The notes under the pieces were generated by a model. The model saw only the letters and a program-made list of their open reading frames with translations, did no database searches and had not been told where the DNA came from. Shown one piece after another: positions 42,508 through 52,379 of a stretch of 64,000 bases of DNA (position 1 is its first letter; every line of letters starts with the position of its first letter). Source of the DNA: an uncultured Prevotellaceae bacterium (GTDB lineage: Bacteria > Bacteroidota > Bacteroidia > Bacteroidales > Bacteroidaceae). The position numbers and the translations under genes are program-made. The DNA lies in contig CADAAR010000012.1 in the NCBI GenBank assembly GCA_902785945.1, positions 97,556-161,555 on the forward strand. The letters run 5' to 3'.

Positions 42508-44178
42508 TTATTTAATTTCATAGATAGCGGCTTTGCCGCCCTTTACCTTTATTATATTATAGGGCTCAGAGGGGAAGACGAGGTTGGTCATCGCCATCTT
42601 ACCATCTGTATCGAAGACTTCGATAGAACAGCGGTCGATGAAGAGACGCAGTTGCTTGATCTGCCCGTAGGTAGGAGCCTCCGTCACACAAGGGAAGGCA
42701 TCACTGAAGCTCACATCACCGCTCTTCATGCGATCCATGCTGAAAGTCTGCTTCTGACCGTCATAAGCCATCACAACCTGCTCGCCTTTCGCATTCGACA
42801 GCACGATTTCGGCCTGATTCTTCACATCAACGATGATTTCGCAGGTTTCTGTCGGTTTCTTGATCTTAGCACCACGCACAGCCAACATCTCCTTTGAAGG
42901 CACCACACTCACGTAAGTCTCCTCACCACAGGTAAACAGGCCCAAGTCACGAGGAATGGAGTTGCCCGAGCGATACTGCTTGGTAGGCACCTGATTAGCA
43001 TACTGCCAGTTCGACATCCATGCCAGCACCACATGACGGTTCTCTGGGGCATTATAGAAAGAGACCGTAGCATAGTGGTCCTTACCGTAATCAAGCCACT
43101 TCGTCACCTTCGGCATCGACTCACAAGTGAACTTCCTACCATCAAAGTCGCCCACAAAATACTGGGTAGCACTTCCACCAAACGGACCACCAGGATTGAT
43201 GTTACAGATCAGCACCCACTTGTTGTCTATCTTAAACAGGTCTGGGCATTCCCATACACCACCGTGATTGCCGTACTCCTTGCCAAAAGAACTCTCGTAC
43301 TTCCACTCCTTCAGATCCTTCGAAGAATAGATGCGCATCTCCTGACCGGCTGCCAGGATAAGGTTCCAGGCACGGATATCCTCGTTCCAGAATGGGCGTG
43401 GATCGCGGAAATCAGGCACGTCACTTGTTGTCAGCACCGGGTTGCCACTGTATTTCTGGAATGTACGTCCACCATCTTTCGACACAGCCATCGACTGCAT
43501 CTGATGATGGCCCGCCGAAGTATAAAGGGCAACGATCTCGTCACCATTCGTTACACACGAACCGCTGAAGATACTACCCAGCCAATCGGGCTCCAGAGCC
43601 ATCGGCTGATGCTCCCAATGAATCAGGTCACGCGAGGTAGAGTGGCCCCAGTGCATATTCTCCCACTGCGAGCCATAGGGGTTATACTGATAATAGAGGT
43701 GCCACACGCCATCTTTATAAAACATGCCGTTAGGATCGTTCATCCATCCGTAGAGAGGCGTATGATGATAGGCAGGACGGAAACGCTCACGGTTGGTGGT
43801 GTCGAAGGTGTTTGAGAACTTTATATCCTTCCAGCAGACGAACTCGCCTACAGCACCCTTCTGACGTCTGTCTCCACGAAATTCGATATCGAACAGACAG
43901 GCACCCTTCAACTCGTAAGGCACATAATAGTCCACTCGGTCAATGGCCAACTTCACATTCAATCGCTGCACCATGTCGTTTTGGTTGTTCAGTACTGCAA
44001 TCGAAGCTATATCCTCCGATTCCTGCACGGGCAGGAGCACATACTTCTTACCTTGTTCCATCTTCAGCATGGCATGACTGTCGCCCAGCACCATCGGTGT
44101 CACCTGAGCCTTAGCCGTTGCCGTCATCAGCATCGCTGCCAACAATAAAAATACCGTTCTTTTCATCTTGTTATTCAT
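42508..44178 (-). CDS. GH32 fructan hydrolase (exo-type, periplasmic)
   Basis: Releases fructose from fructans or sucrose. The 556-residue product has a Sec signal peptide (MKRTVFLLLAAMLMTATAKAQ region, no lipobox), a ~110-residue N-terminal beta domain, then the GH32 five-blade propeller. Catalytic motifs are complete: WMNDPNGMFY with the nucleophile Asp near residue 147, FRDPRPFW near 258 (transition-state stabiliser) and WECPDLFK near 310 (acid/base Glu). A C-terminal beta-sandwich ends at KAAIYEIK. It has its own promoter with an operator like those of susC. Its position corresponds to BT1759. Confidence 0.95.
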   Translation of the reverse strand: MNNKMKRTVFLLLAAMLMTATAKAQVTPMVLGDSHAMLKMEQGKKYVLLPVQESEDIASIAVLNNQNDMVQRLNVKLAIDRVDYYVPYELKGACLFDIEFRGDRRQKGAVGEFVCWKDIKFSNTFDTTNRERFRPAYHHTPLYGWMNDPNGMFYKDGVWHLYYQYNPYGSQWENMHWGHSTSRDLIHWEHQPMALEPDWLGSIFSGSCVTNGDEIVALYTSAGHHQMQSMAVSKDGGRTFQKYSGNPVLTTSDVPDFRDPRPFWNEDIRAWNLILAAGQEMRIYSSKDLKEWKYESSFGKEYGNHGGVWECPDLFKIDNKWVLICNINPGGPFGGSATQYFVGDFDGRKFTCESMPKVTKWLDYGKDHYATVSFYNAPENRHVVLAWMSNWQYANQVPTKQYRSGNSIPRDLGLFTCGEETYVSVVPSKEMLAVRGAKIKKPTETCEIIVDVKNQAEIVLSNAKGEQVVMAYDGQKQTFSMDRMKSGDVSFSDAFPCVTEAPTYGQIKQLRLFIDRCSIEVFDTDGKMAMTNLVFPSEPYNIIKVKGGKAAIYEIK

Positions 44179-44200
44179 TTGATTATTTTTGAATTTGCTA

Positions 44201-44295
44201 CAAAGTTACAGCAAATGAGGCTCTCACACTATAATTTATGTTTCATTTACTAAGAAAAATCGTTCATTGCAACATTTTTCTGAGCAATGAACGAT
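44201..44295 (-). promoter_or_regulatory. GH32 promoter with 21-bp direct-repeat operator
   Basis: Minus strand: -7 box TAACTTTG at complement 44201-44208; half-site ATGAAACAT at complement 44238-44246; half-site ATGAACGAT at complement 44259-44267. The half-sites start 21 bp apart and the near one is 30 bp from the box; no -33 TTTG is present. An opposite-facing pair follows (TTGCAACAT 44267-44275, ATGAACGAT 44287-44295). The 12-bp inverted repeat 44259-44270/44284-44295 could also fold as a hairpin ending the upstream gene. Confidence 0.72.
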
Positions 44296-44318
44296 TTTTC
44301 TTTCAATGCCGAAACTGC

Positions 44319-45932
44319 TTATTGTTGACTGACTTTCACATCACTAACAGTAATGGAGCCTCCATAATTGTTGATGCTCCAGCAGTTTTTCTGTATGCCA
44401 TAGATGCGCTGGGTGTAGGCACATACATCGTTGATGTAGGTCACGACAACCGAGTTATCAGTGTAGATGTCGATGTGGTAGGTGTTATCGGCGGGACGTG
44501 CGAACCAATAGCCGTCGATGCCCTCGATGAAGCCCTTGCCATAGACCTTTACTTCTTTGCCTTCATTGTCTTTCTGCAGGCGATAGCCCTCCTGCTCGAA
44601 GTTGATCTTGCGACTGTTCTCGTTTTCGGGATTGACGACCAAAGTGTAATAGTATTCTGGATCGGTGCTGCGTACGAACGAGATGCCGAACTTGTCCCAA
44701 TTATTGGAGGTCTTCACGGTGAATGAGATATGATTGCAGGTGCCCAGACGGCTGTAGAGCACGTAAGCATCGTCGCCACTGAGCGTACCGCCATTATAGC
44801 CATTGCTGGCCACCACGCTGGCATCGGCTGTCTTGCTGTACTTGGCTGCCATCGCAGGCACAGCACCAAGCGTCAGCGTACCGTCGGCATGCTGGATAAT
44901 CTTATGGCAGACCAGTGCGCCCGACCAGTTGGGCTCGCCACCGGCACCGACGTTGATATTCTTGTCGTGGATGGTAGCACCTGTACGGTAAGGACACCAG
45001 CCCCAGATGTAACGGTCGGTGCCATTGGAGGCTGTCTTACCGGCATAGAAGGCACGGCTGTCGAGCACGCCCTCATGACCATCCTTCGGCCAGTTGGCAC
45101 CAGGATCGTTGAAACAGGCCTTCAAGGCTTCGAAGGTAGGTGCCATCATATACTTCACCTTACGGCTCCAAGAGGCGCGATAACCCTCACTGTAGACGAG
45201 ATACCAATAGTCACCCATCTTGAAGATGTCGGGACACTCGCACATACGGTCCCAGATCATCGGGAACTGACCGACATGCTCCCATGTCTTCAGGTCGGCC
45301 GACTTGAACTCGGCAAACTTCAGTTTGGAGGCGATGACCATGTGCCACAGACCATCGTCGGCCACGAAGATCTGCGGGTCGCGGAAATCGCTGGCGGCAT
45401 AGCCGTAGTCCTCGCCCTTCAGCATCCAGACACGGTCCTTGGTCCATGTCTTGAAGTCGGGCGACGTAGCACGCATCACCACTTCGGTCGAGGTGTGGCC
45501 TGTGTAATAGATATAGTAGAGACCATCCTTTTCGTTGTATACTGCACAGCCTGTGCCCAATGCGGCATCGGCCTCATACTGAGAGGTGCCCGTGGGCAGG
45601 AGTTCACCCTGCGACTCGTAACTGGCGCCATCCTTGGTAGCAACAGCCCAGAAAGGGTGGAAGGTGTAGGTGGCATTGTTCTCGTACTCCTGCAGATAGA
45701 GCACCTTGAAGTCGCCAGCTTTCTGGTCGTAGAAGGGCATCGGGTCGCCACAACGTCCGATGGCGGGATTGTAATAGGTCTGGAATCCGGCCTCGTCGGT
45801 GGAGTTGAAGAATGTGGTGGTGCCGGCCCAGTCCTTCGGGGCATCAGGACCGAAATCGTCGTCGCTGCACGCTGTCAGCGAGAGTGCTGACAGCATGAGT
45901 GCGAATGAGGAACATATTATAGTCTTTTTCAT
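44319..45932 (-). CDS. GH32-fold lipoprotein, putative surface endo-fructanase
   Basis: A 537-residue predicted lipoprotein (lipobox LTAC followed by SDDD; an acidic run after the Cys suggests surface export). It is a GH32 propeller with FRDPQIFV near residue 185 and CECPDIFKMGDYWYLVYS near 230. The nucleophile region is unusual: GRCGDPMPFYD near residues 58-68 replaces WMNDPNG but keeps the Asp-Pro. A C-terminal beta-sandwich ends GSITVSDVKVSQQ. Its place in the locus matches BT1760, the surface endo-levanase, so cutting long fructan at the cell surface is likely. Activity and linkage preference are inference. Confidence 0.85.
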   Translation of the reverse strand: MKKTIICSSFALMLSALSLTACSDDDFGPDAPKDWAGTTTFFNSTDEAGFQTYYNPAIGRCGDPMPFYDQKAGDFKVLYLQEYENNATYTFHPFWAVATKDGASYESQGELLPTGTSQYEADAALGTGCAVYNEKDGLYYIYYTGHTSTEVVMRATSPDFKTWTKDRVWMLKGEDYGYAASDFRDPQIFVADDGLWHMVIASKLKFAEFKSADLKTWEHVGQFPMIWDRMCECPDIFKMGDYWYLVYSEGYRASWSRKVKYMMAPTFEALKACFNDPGANWPKDGHEGVLDSRAFYAGKTASNGTDRYIWGWCPYRTGATIHDKNINVGAGGEPNWSGALVCHKIIQHADGTLTLGAVPAMAAKYSKTADASVVASNGYNGGTLSGDDAYVLYSRLGTCNHISFTVKTSNNWDKFGISFVRSTDPEYYYTLVVNPENENSRKINFEQEGYRLQKDNEGKEVKVYGKGFIEGIDGYWFARPADNTYHIDIYTDNSVVVTYINDVCAYTQRIYGIQKNCWSINNYGGSITVSDVKVSQQ

Positions 45933-45939
45933 AACGTTT

Positions 45940-47337
45940 TTACTTCATTAAGTGATTGAATGCATTCTGAGTGATAATCGCAATATTCTTATGGAAGTTC
46001 TCCACATAGCCACCCTCGTAGGTGTAAGAGTACCAGTCGTAGCAACCCGAGCCGATGCAAATGATACCGCCCTTGCCGGCATTGGCAGGATACTCCCAGG
46101 CCACTACGGCTCCATCGCCGCCGACACCGAGGATTTTACCTCCGGTACGAGCCTCCCAGGCATTGTGGTCGTCATAGCCGCCCCAATCGGTACCAATATG
46201 ATACTGAGCCGTGGAGTTGGTGATGTGATAACCGGCATCGGTGCAATAAACCTCCTGCGGGTTGTCGCCTGCCACCAGGTTCTGCCAGAGCGGATGATCG
46301 TTCTGTCCCTCGAAGATGCGGAAGCTCCAAGGCCCGCCGCAAAGTTCGGCTGCATCCTCATTCTGTCCCCAACAGTTGTTGGGTGTGGTCCACTCGTCAT
46401 CGCCTGTCACACCGATGAACGATGGCAGGTTGGTGGCATAGCGGGTAAGCAGGAGCGCACCGCCGTTCTCATAGAATGAGCGCAGTTCGTTCTTCGTGTC
46501 GAGGGCATCGGTAGCCTTGGCCATGAAGACATCGTGACCATCGACACCGCCATCCACATGATAGTGCCACCAGATGGCCTTACACTGCGATAGGTCGATG
46601 GTTCCGGCACGCAGGTCGGCAAACGAAGCATAGAGCGAATTGGGGATATTGCCCAGCATCCACTGGCAGGCCGTCTTGGCCTCAGCATCGAGGTCATTCA
46701 TCGAGGGTGCTGAACCTACAAAGAGGGCAGATGGCTTCTCGATGGCAATCACAGTGACGGTGTAGATGCTCTCGGCAGAATTGTTGGTCACCTTATAGGT
46801 CACAGGCTGCGAGAAATCCTGAGGAACACCCGAACCTGGTGTCACCGAAGCATTGGCACTGAAGGTAATGGTGGGTACCAGACTGGTGATGTCGACAGAA
46901 CCTGGCACATAGACGGTAATAGTCTTTGCCTGCTGGTCAATAGCACCCTGATAGATGTCGTTGATGACAAACTGCGAGATGCGGGCCTCATCGTGGAGCA
47001 CGCTCAGCGTCCAGTCCATTACCACATCACCATTAGTGACATGCAGCACCTTGGCGGCATCCATATTGAGGGTCTCGCCCTGCTTGATGTTACAGGTAGC
47101 ACCGCTGGAGATGCTGAGAGCCGTCACCTGCATGGCAGATGTTGAGTAAACCTCTGGCAGACGGACGATAATACTGCGCGACTTAAGGTCGATAGTACCT
47201 TCATAGTTGTCGAGTGCAACCTTCTCAACCATACAATCTCCACTCAGCTGCAGGTCGCTGACATGATCGTCGGAGCAGGCTGCAAATGTGCAGATGAGAC
47301 AGAGCGCACTTATGATGTTAAATATCTTAGTTTTCAT
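45940..47337 (-). CDS. surface fructan-binding lipoprotein candidate (Ig-like domains plus DUF4960-type domain)
   Basis: A 465-residue predicted lipoprotein (signal ending FAAC then SDDH). It begins with two Ig-like beta domains of ~85 residues each (VEKVALDNYEGTIDLKSR and FVINDIYQGAIDQQAKT show the repeat), followed by a ~270-residue domain beginning SALFVGSAPSMNDLDAEAK, with KAIWWHYHVDGG and GKILGVGGDGAVVAWEYP; I recognise this as DUF4960-like. It lies directly after susD (16 bp), the SusE/F position, matching BT1761. A role in holding fructan at the surface is likely. The start is at complement 47335-47337. Confidence 0.8.
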   Translation of the reverse strand: MKTKIFNIISALCLICTFAACSDDHVSDLQLSGDCMVEKVALDNYEGTIDLKSRSIIVRLPEVYSTSAMQVTALSISSGATCNIKQGETLNMDAAKVLHVTNGDVVMDWTLSVLHDEARISQFVINDIYQGAIDQQAKTITVYVPGSVDITSLVPTITFSANASVTPGSGVPQDFSQPVTYKVTNNSAESIYTVTVIAIEKPSALFVGSAPSMNDLDAEAKTACQWMLGNIPNSLYASFADLRAGTIDLSQCKAIWWHYHVDGGVDGHDVFMAKATDALDTKNELRSFYENGGALLLTRYATNLPSFIGVTGDDEWTTPNNCWGQNEDAAELCGGPWSFRIFEGQNDHPLWQNLVAGDNPQEVYCTDAGYHITNSTAQYHIGTDWGGYDDHNAWEARTGGKILGVGGDGAVVAWEYPANAGKGGIICIGSGCYDWYSYTYEGGYVENFHKNIAIITQNAFNHLMK

Positions 47338-47353
47338 AATTCCTTTCGTTTTT

Positions 47354-49084
47354 TTACCAATTACCAATGTTCTGAGTATAATGGCCGTTTGAGGCTGAGA
47401 TCTGACTGAATGGAATCGGCAGATACTCGTCCTTATTGGCTGTGAAATGAGCCTCACGATAGATACCGCAGTTGTCGATCTCCTCGGAATAGTACTTGTT
47501 GAGCACGGTGGCGGCATCGCCCCAGCGTACGAGGTCGAAGAATCGCTCACACTCCATACCGAGTTCCAGACGGCGCTCCATCTTCACAATCTTGATGGCA
47601 TCGTCCTTAGAGTAACTACCCTTATAATTAGTCACGTACATCTTCACACCATAGGTATTCTGATAGTTACCGATCATCTGGGTACTGCCGGCTGCACGGG
47701 TGCGGATCTGGTTCACCAGAGCGATGGCTTGGTCAGTCTGTCCCAATTGGGCATATGCCTCAGCACGCTCCAAGAGCACGTCTGCATAGCGGAACACGAT
47801 GCGGTTCATCGGACTGGCCCAGTAGCTGCCCTTAATCAGATAATTGTCGATCAGTGCGGGGTCTACGTTCTGCTTCAGCGATACATGATAGCCATAGAGT
47901 CCGTTGCTGCGACTCCAGATGCTGGTTTCCTCCATCATATAGTTCTTATTGAACATATAGGGCAGTCCGGGCATGCCAACGGTCAAGAACAGACGGGGGT
48001 CGGCATTGTCGCTTGCCATGTCGTAGTCCTTCTGGTTGAAGGTGTCCAGCAGAGGCAGACCATCGGCTCCGGTACGGTAGGCATTCACCAAGTTTTGCGA
48101 AGGTTTGTAGAAATCGCAGCCTCCATCCGTAGCACCGGGGATATTCGGCGGAATCAGGCCGTAGCTCCAGTTCAGGTTGCCGTAGGTAGAACCGTCGTTA
48201 CGCGAGTACTGGATAGCCCAAAGACTCTCCTTACCATTCTCATACTGCTCCTCAGGACGGAAATTGTTGTGCAGATCCTCTTCCAAGCCATAGCCGGCAT
48301 AGAGCGAGGGATTGGTGAACTCGATCACCTTCTCGAGATCGGCCTGATTGATGCTCGTCACCTGATTGCTGTTGGCATCGTCCTGATGATAGGCCTTATA
48401 AAGATAGACCTTTGCCAGGAATGCGGCGGCAGCAGCCTTGGTGGGGCGACCCTTGTCTTCCTGTGTCTGTGGCAGGGTGTTATAGGCCTCCATCAGGTCG
48501 TCGATAATCAATTGCCAACCCTCGTCGTTGCTGTACGCACGGTTTGAGAGTTCATTATACTCGTCGTAGGTCAGATTCTCATTGACCACAAAGGGGATGT
48601 TCTTATAGAGTCGCTTCAGCAGAAAGTGACCATAGGCACGCAGGAATTTCATCTCTGCCTGGCGCTGCTGCTTCATGGCATAGTCGTCGCCGGTTTCATT
48701 GAGCAGGGCAATGGCACTGTTAACACGCGAAAGACTGTTGTAGAGACGAACCCACATATCGTTGATATTCCAGTTGGTGGTGAGCACGCCCTGCTGCACC
48801 TCCAGTTGATGAAACACGTCACCGTCGCTGGTTCCGCTACCGCCTTTGTAGGCATCGTCGCTGCGCACGTCGAAGTTCCACATAGAGAAAGAAGAGTTGA
48901 TATCTTCGGCAGTGGTAAAGATTGCGTAGGCCGATACCACCATGGCCTCTGCGTTCTCAGGTGTCTTTACCTGCTCATCGCTCAGCGTACCCTGTGGGAC
49001 ATGCTCATCCAAAAAATCTGAACAGCTTGTCAAAACGCAAACAGCACAGGCAGCAATTAAAATTTGATATATCTTAGTTTTCAT
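47354..49084 (-). CDS. SusD/RagB-family surface lipoprotein
   Basis: The lid of the SusCD glycan importer. The 576-residue lipoprotein (VLTSC lipobox) has the SusD N-terminus (FLDEHVPQGTLSDEQVKTPE), four TPR-like helix pairs and the C-terminal VKMERRLELGMECERFFDLVRWG that marks the family. It follows susC after 45 bp. By locus position (BT1762) the ligand should be a beta2,6-linked fructan, but beta2,1 fructan cannot be excluded. Confidence 0.95.
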   Translation of the reverse strand: MKTKIYQILIAACAVCVLTSCSDFLDEHVPQGTLSDEQVKTPENAEAMVVSAYAIFTTAEDINSSFSMWNFDVRSDDAYKGGSGTSDGDVFHQLEVQQGVLTTNWNINDMWVRLYNSLSRVNSAIALLNETGDDYAMKQQRQAEMKFLRAYGHFLLKRLYKNIPFVVNENLTYDEYNELSNRAYSNDEGWQLIIDDLMEAYNTLPQTQEDKGRPTKAAAAAFLAKVYLYKAYHQDDANSNQVTSINQADLEKVIEFTNPSLYAGYGLEEDLHNNFRPEEQYENGKESLWAIQYSRNDGSTYGNLNWSYGLIPPNIPGATDGGCDFYKPSQNLVNAYRTGADGLPLLDTFNQKDYDMASDNADPRLFLTVGMPGLPYMFNKNYMMEETSIWSRSNGLYGYHVSLKQNVDPALIDNYLIKGSYWASPMNRIVFRYADVLLERAEAYAQLGQTDQAIALVNQIRTRAAGSTQMIGNYQNTYGVKMYVTNYKGSYSKDDAIKIVKMERRLELGMECERFFDLVRWGDAATVLNKYYSEEIDNCGIYREAHFTANKDEYLPIPFSQISASNGHYTQNIGNW

Positions 49085-49129
49085 ATTATTTACCTTTTTA
49101 CTATTTTATCTTTTTACCCTTTTTTACCT

Positions 49130-52100
49130 TTAAAACGAAACATTAAGTCCGAAGGTGATGTTAAGAGGAATAGGATAGCCATAGTTGGCATTCTCCGGAT
49201 CCACACCTGTGAAGTTCTTGCTCTTGATGGTCAGTAAGTTCTGGGCTGAGAGATACAGACGCAGGCGCTCGGCATAAAGTTTTTCGCAGATAGTCTTGGG
49301 GATGTTGTAACCAAACTGAATAGTGCGCAACTTGGCAAATGAGCCGTTTTCTACGAAATAGGTGCTGACACGCTTCTCGTTGTTGTTGTCCATCGTACTG
49401 ATGGCGGGAATGTTCGATCCGTTGTTGCTGGGTGTCCAGGCGTCAAGCAGCCGGCGACCCTTATTCAGATTCGAGATGTTCAGACCACTCCAAAGGTCGG
49501 TCTCCTTCTTCAGGTCGCTGATTACATCGACCCCCTGCACACCCTGCCAGAACATCGTGAAGTCGAAGTTCTTGTACTGCAGGTAGATGTTCAGACCCCA
49601 TGTGAAGTCGGGGGTAGGATCATAGATCCACTCCTGGTCAGCCTCGTTGATCACGCCGTCGTTATTCAGATCCTTCCAGCGGATGCGACCCAGACCGGCG
49701 CCGTTCTGCACAGCATGGTTGTCGATCTCGTCCTGACTCTTGAAGATACCGTCGTAGACATAACCCACCTGTGAGTACATCGGATGACCTACCACGCTCT
49801 CTACGCCATTACCACCGAAAGTACCGTTGGCAGCGATGGTCTCAGGCAGTTTGGTCACCTTGTTACGATAGGTGCCGAGGTTACCTGACAGGTCGTATTG
49901 GAAATCGCCGATATGCCCGCGATAACCTACATTCAGCTCGATACCCTTGTTCTCTACCTCACCGGCATTGATCCACTGGCCACTACCCTCACCCATCACA
50001 CCGATGCCGGGCATATACACCAGAATATCCTTTGTCTTCTTGAAGTACCACTCCAGCGAACCGTAGAGTGCATTGCGGAACATACCGAAGTCAAGACCAA
50101 TATTGGTCTGAGTGGTGGTCTCCCACTTCAGGTCGTCGTTGCCCAACTGGTTGCGCTTGAATCCTGAAGGCAGGGTCTGACCGCCGTTGGTGCCTGCGAT
50201 GTCATAACTGGTACCATAGCTCTGACCACCGAAGTTAGCCTCACCGTAGTTGCTCTCATAGAGGGTATAGCGGGCGATATTCGAAATTTCCTGGTTACCG
50301 GTCTGTCCCCACGATGCACGCAACTTCAGGTTGTCGAGCCAAGACGCATCCTTCAGGAATTTCTCCTCGTTGATACGCCATCCGAAACTGACGGAGGGGA
50401 AAATACCATAGCGATTGTTCTTACCAAAGCGGCTACTACCATCGTAACGCATCGTCAGACTCAACAGATAGCGGTCGGCAAAATTGTAGTTCACCTTGCC
50501 GAAATAAGATATCAGAGTGTAGCCTTCGCCAGAGCCGTAAGCCTCAGCCTCGCCAACACCGGCATTTGGCCACATATAGTCGGGGGTGAGCACGGCGTAG
50601 TCGAATTTCTTTCCGCTAAAGTTGGTATCGTCTTCACGGTTCAGCTCAATACCTGCCATCGCATCAGCACGATGCAGGCCCTTCTCGAAGGCATAGGTGG
50701 CAACGGCGTTCCACATCCACTTGGTCCAATGCTCCTGCTTGGCCTCTACGGCATTGGTGGCATTGGCCACTGTTCCTTCCGTAATAGGATAGGTGAAGAT
50801 GCGCTGCTGCTTCTGGGCATAGTCGATACCGAAGGTAGTCTTGATGTTGAGATCCTTCAGTGGGTTGATGTTCAGAAACACATCGCCGAAGGTGCGCCAG
50901 TAACTGTAACGGTTGTCGCTGTTGCGGTCGAGACGGGCCACAGGATTCTCACGATCGGGATAGCCGCCTACAGGTCCGGCATACTTCCCATCCGTGGTAT
51001 AGACGGGCAGCGAAGGGTTGAACTGCAGCACATTCTGCAGGAATCCGCCAGGGGCCTGCACTTCATTAGTACGGTTAAGCGTGAAATGCTCACCCACCGT
51101 CAGCAGGTCTCTATCGTTGATCCTGACGAGTTTATAGTCTGCATTCATACGGGCAGAAAAACGTTCAAAGTCGCTCTGCTCGATGATACCTTTATTCTTA
51201 TAATAGCCTAGCGAGAAGAACGAGGTGCCACGCTCCGAGCCGTTGCTCAGCGAGACATTATATTGCTGTATCAATCCCGTGCGGGTGGTCTTATCAAACC
51301 AGTCAGTATCAGCAGCGGGCGTTGTACCGGCAGCATCGAGATACTTGTTCATGGTGATACCGTTGAGCATTGGCTGAGCCTGGGCGTCGTATGTCCAGTC
51401 GTAACGATATCCTAGACCGTTGGAATTGGGGTCAAGGCCGTCGTTCACATAACCTTGCCACATCACCTGACCGAACTCCTTGGCATTGAGTACTTCCATC
51501 TTGTGGGCGTAGGTCTGAACGGCCAGACTGGCATCGAAGTCGATTCTTACCTTGCCCTCCTTGCCTCGTTTGGTGGTAATGATAATCACACCATTAGCAG
51601 CACGCGAACCATAGATACTAGCAGATGCGGCATCCTTCAATACCTGGATGCTCTCGATATCGTTTCCATTGAGCTCGTGCATACCTGCCTTCGTGGGTAC
51701 ACCGTCGATGATGTAGAGCGGGTCGTTGTTGTTCAGCGTACCGACACCACGAATGCGGACTGTCGCACTACCTGAGGGAGAACCATCGGCAGAGATGTTC
51801 ATGCCAGGCACACGACCCTGCATGGCCTTGATGGGGTTGTTCTCATTCTGCTTGGCCAGATCGGAAGGAGATACCACAGATACGGCACCCGTTAAGTCAG
51901 ACTTACGCTGGGTGGTATAACCCGTCACCACCACTTCCTCAACCATCAGTGCATCATCCTGCATCGTCACTTTCATGCCGTTTTGCGCAGGCACTTCCTG
52001 GGTCAGATAACCGATGTAGGAAATCACGAGGATCTTGCCTGCCTCAACTTTCAAGGTAAAGTTACCATCGAAATCGGTCACCGTACCGTTCGAGGTCCCC

Positions 52101-52237
52101 TTCTCCATGACTGTGGCTCCGATGACCGTTTCACCAGTTGGGTCGATCACCGTTCCACTGATCTCTGTCTGCGCGTACATTATAGTACTCGTCAGAAGAG
52201 CCAGCAAACTCAGAAAAAGTTTTTTCAGTTGTTTCAT
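49130..52237 (-). CDS. SusC-family TonB-dependent outer-membrane transporter
   Basis: Imports fructo-oligosaccharides with SusD. The 1035-residue protein has a signal peptide (ending after MYAQ), a carboxypeptidase-D-like domain (ISGTVIDPTGETVIGATV), a plug domain with RKSDLTGAVSVVSPSDLA, PLYIIDGVPT, ESIQVLKDAASASIYGSRA and NGVIIITTKRG, and a long beta-barrel ending in Phe (FGLNVSF). It heads the SusC-SusD-DUF4960-GH32 unit. Two promoters upstream each carry the 21-bp operator. It corresponds to BT1763. Confidence 0.96.
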   Translation of the reverse strand: MKQLKKLFLSLLALLTSTIMYAQTEISGTVIDPTGETVIGATVMEKGTSNGTVTDFDGNFTLKVEAGKILVISYIGYLTQEVPAQNGMKVTMQDDALMVEEVVVTGYTTQRKSDLTGAVSVVSPSDLAKQNENNPIKAMQGRVPGMNISADGSPSGSATVRIRGVGTLNNNDPLYIIDGVPTKAGMHELNGNDIESIQVLKDAASASIYGSRAANGVIIITTKRGKEGKVRIDFDASLAVQTYAHKMEVLNAKEFGQVMWQGYVNDGLDPNSNGLGYRYDWTYDAQAQPMLNGITMNKYLDAAGTTPAADTDWFDKTTRTGLIQQYNVSLSNGSERGTSFFSLGYYKNKGIIEQSDFERFSARMNADYKLVRINDRDLLTVGEHFTLNRTNEVQAPGGFLQNVLQFNPSLPVYTTDGKYAGPVGGYPDRENPVARLDRNSDNRYSYWRTFGDVFLNINPLKDLNIKTTFGIDYAQKQQRIFTYPITEGTVANATNAVEAKQEHWTKWMWNAVATYAFEKGLHRADAMAGIELNREDDTNFSGKKFDYAVLTPDYMWPNAGVGEAEAYGSGEGYTLISYFGKVNYNFADRYLLSLTMRYDGSSRFGKNNRYGIFPSVSFGWRINEEKFLKDASWLDNLKLRASWGQTGNQEISNIARYTLYESNYGEANFGGQSYGTSYDIAGTNGGQTLPSGFKRNQLGNDDLKWETTTQTNIGLDFGMFRNALYGSLEWYFKKTKDILVYMPGIGVMGEGSGQWINAGEVENKGIELNVGYRGHIGDFQYDLSGNLGTYRNKVTKLPETIAANGTFGGNGVESVVGHPMYSQVGYVYDGIFKSQDEIDNHAVQNGAGLGRIRWKDLNNDGVINEADQEWIYDPTPDFTWGLNIYLQYKNFDFTMFWQGVQGVDVISDLKKETDLWSGLNISNLNKGRRLLDAWTPSNNGSNIPAISTMDNNNEKRVSTYFVENGSFAKLRTIQFGYNIPKTICEKLYAERLRLYLSAQNLLTIKSKNFTGVDPENANYGYPIPLNITFGLNVSF

Positions 52238-52284
52238 TGTTGATCTTTAAATTGATTAGTACTCTTGTGAATTAAAATCTGCTG

Positions 52285-52379
52285 CAAAAGTAATATATCT
52301 ATCATGCGAGGGCGTAAAAATATCGTTCATCCCGTGCAAGATTTGTTTCAATGCAACATTTTTGCTAGAAATGAACGAT
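52285..52379 (-). promoter_or_regulatory. near susC promoter with 21-bp direct-repeat operator
   Basis: Minus strand: -7 box TACTTTTG at complement 52285-52292; half-site ATGAACGAT at complement 52322-52330; half-site TTGAAACAA at complement 52343-52351. Offsets (30 and 21 bp) equal those at the GH32 promoter, with the two half-site types in swapped order. No -33 box. An opposite pair (ATGCAACAT 52351-52359, ATGAACGAT 52371-52379) mirrors it. Leader about 45 nt. Confidence 0.72.

Noticed and set aside
44259-44295. Simple terminator reading of the ATCGTTCATTGC inverted repeat
   Set aside because: It can fold and has a short T-run, but the same half-sites recur at two other promoters with fixed geometry, so operator function explains it better; a dual role remains possible.
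44730-45890. A 386-codon plus-strand frame opposite the GH32 lipoprotein
   Set aside because: Shadow of a well-supported gene; composition is Gly/His/Val-rich and no start signal is present.
47338-47550. Longer N-terminus for the DUF4960-type lipoprotein
   Set aside because: The extra codons overlap susD in another frame; the signal peptide and lipobox begin at complement 47337.
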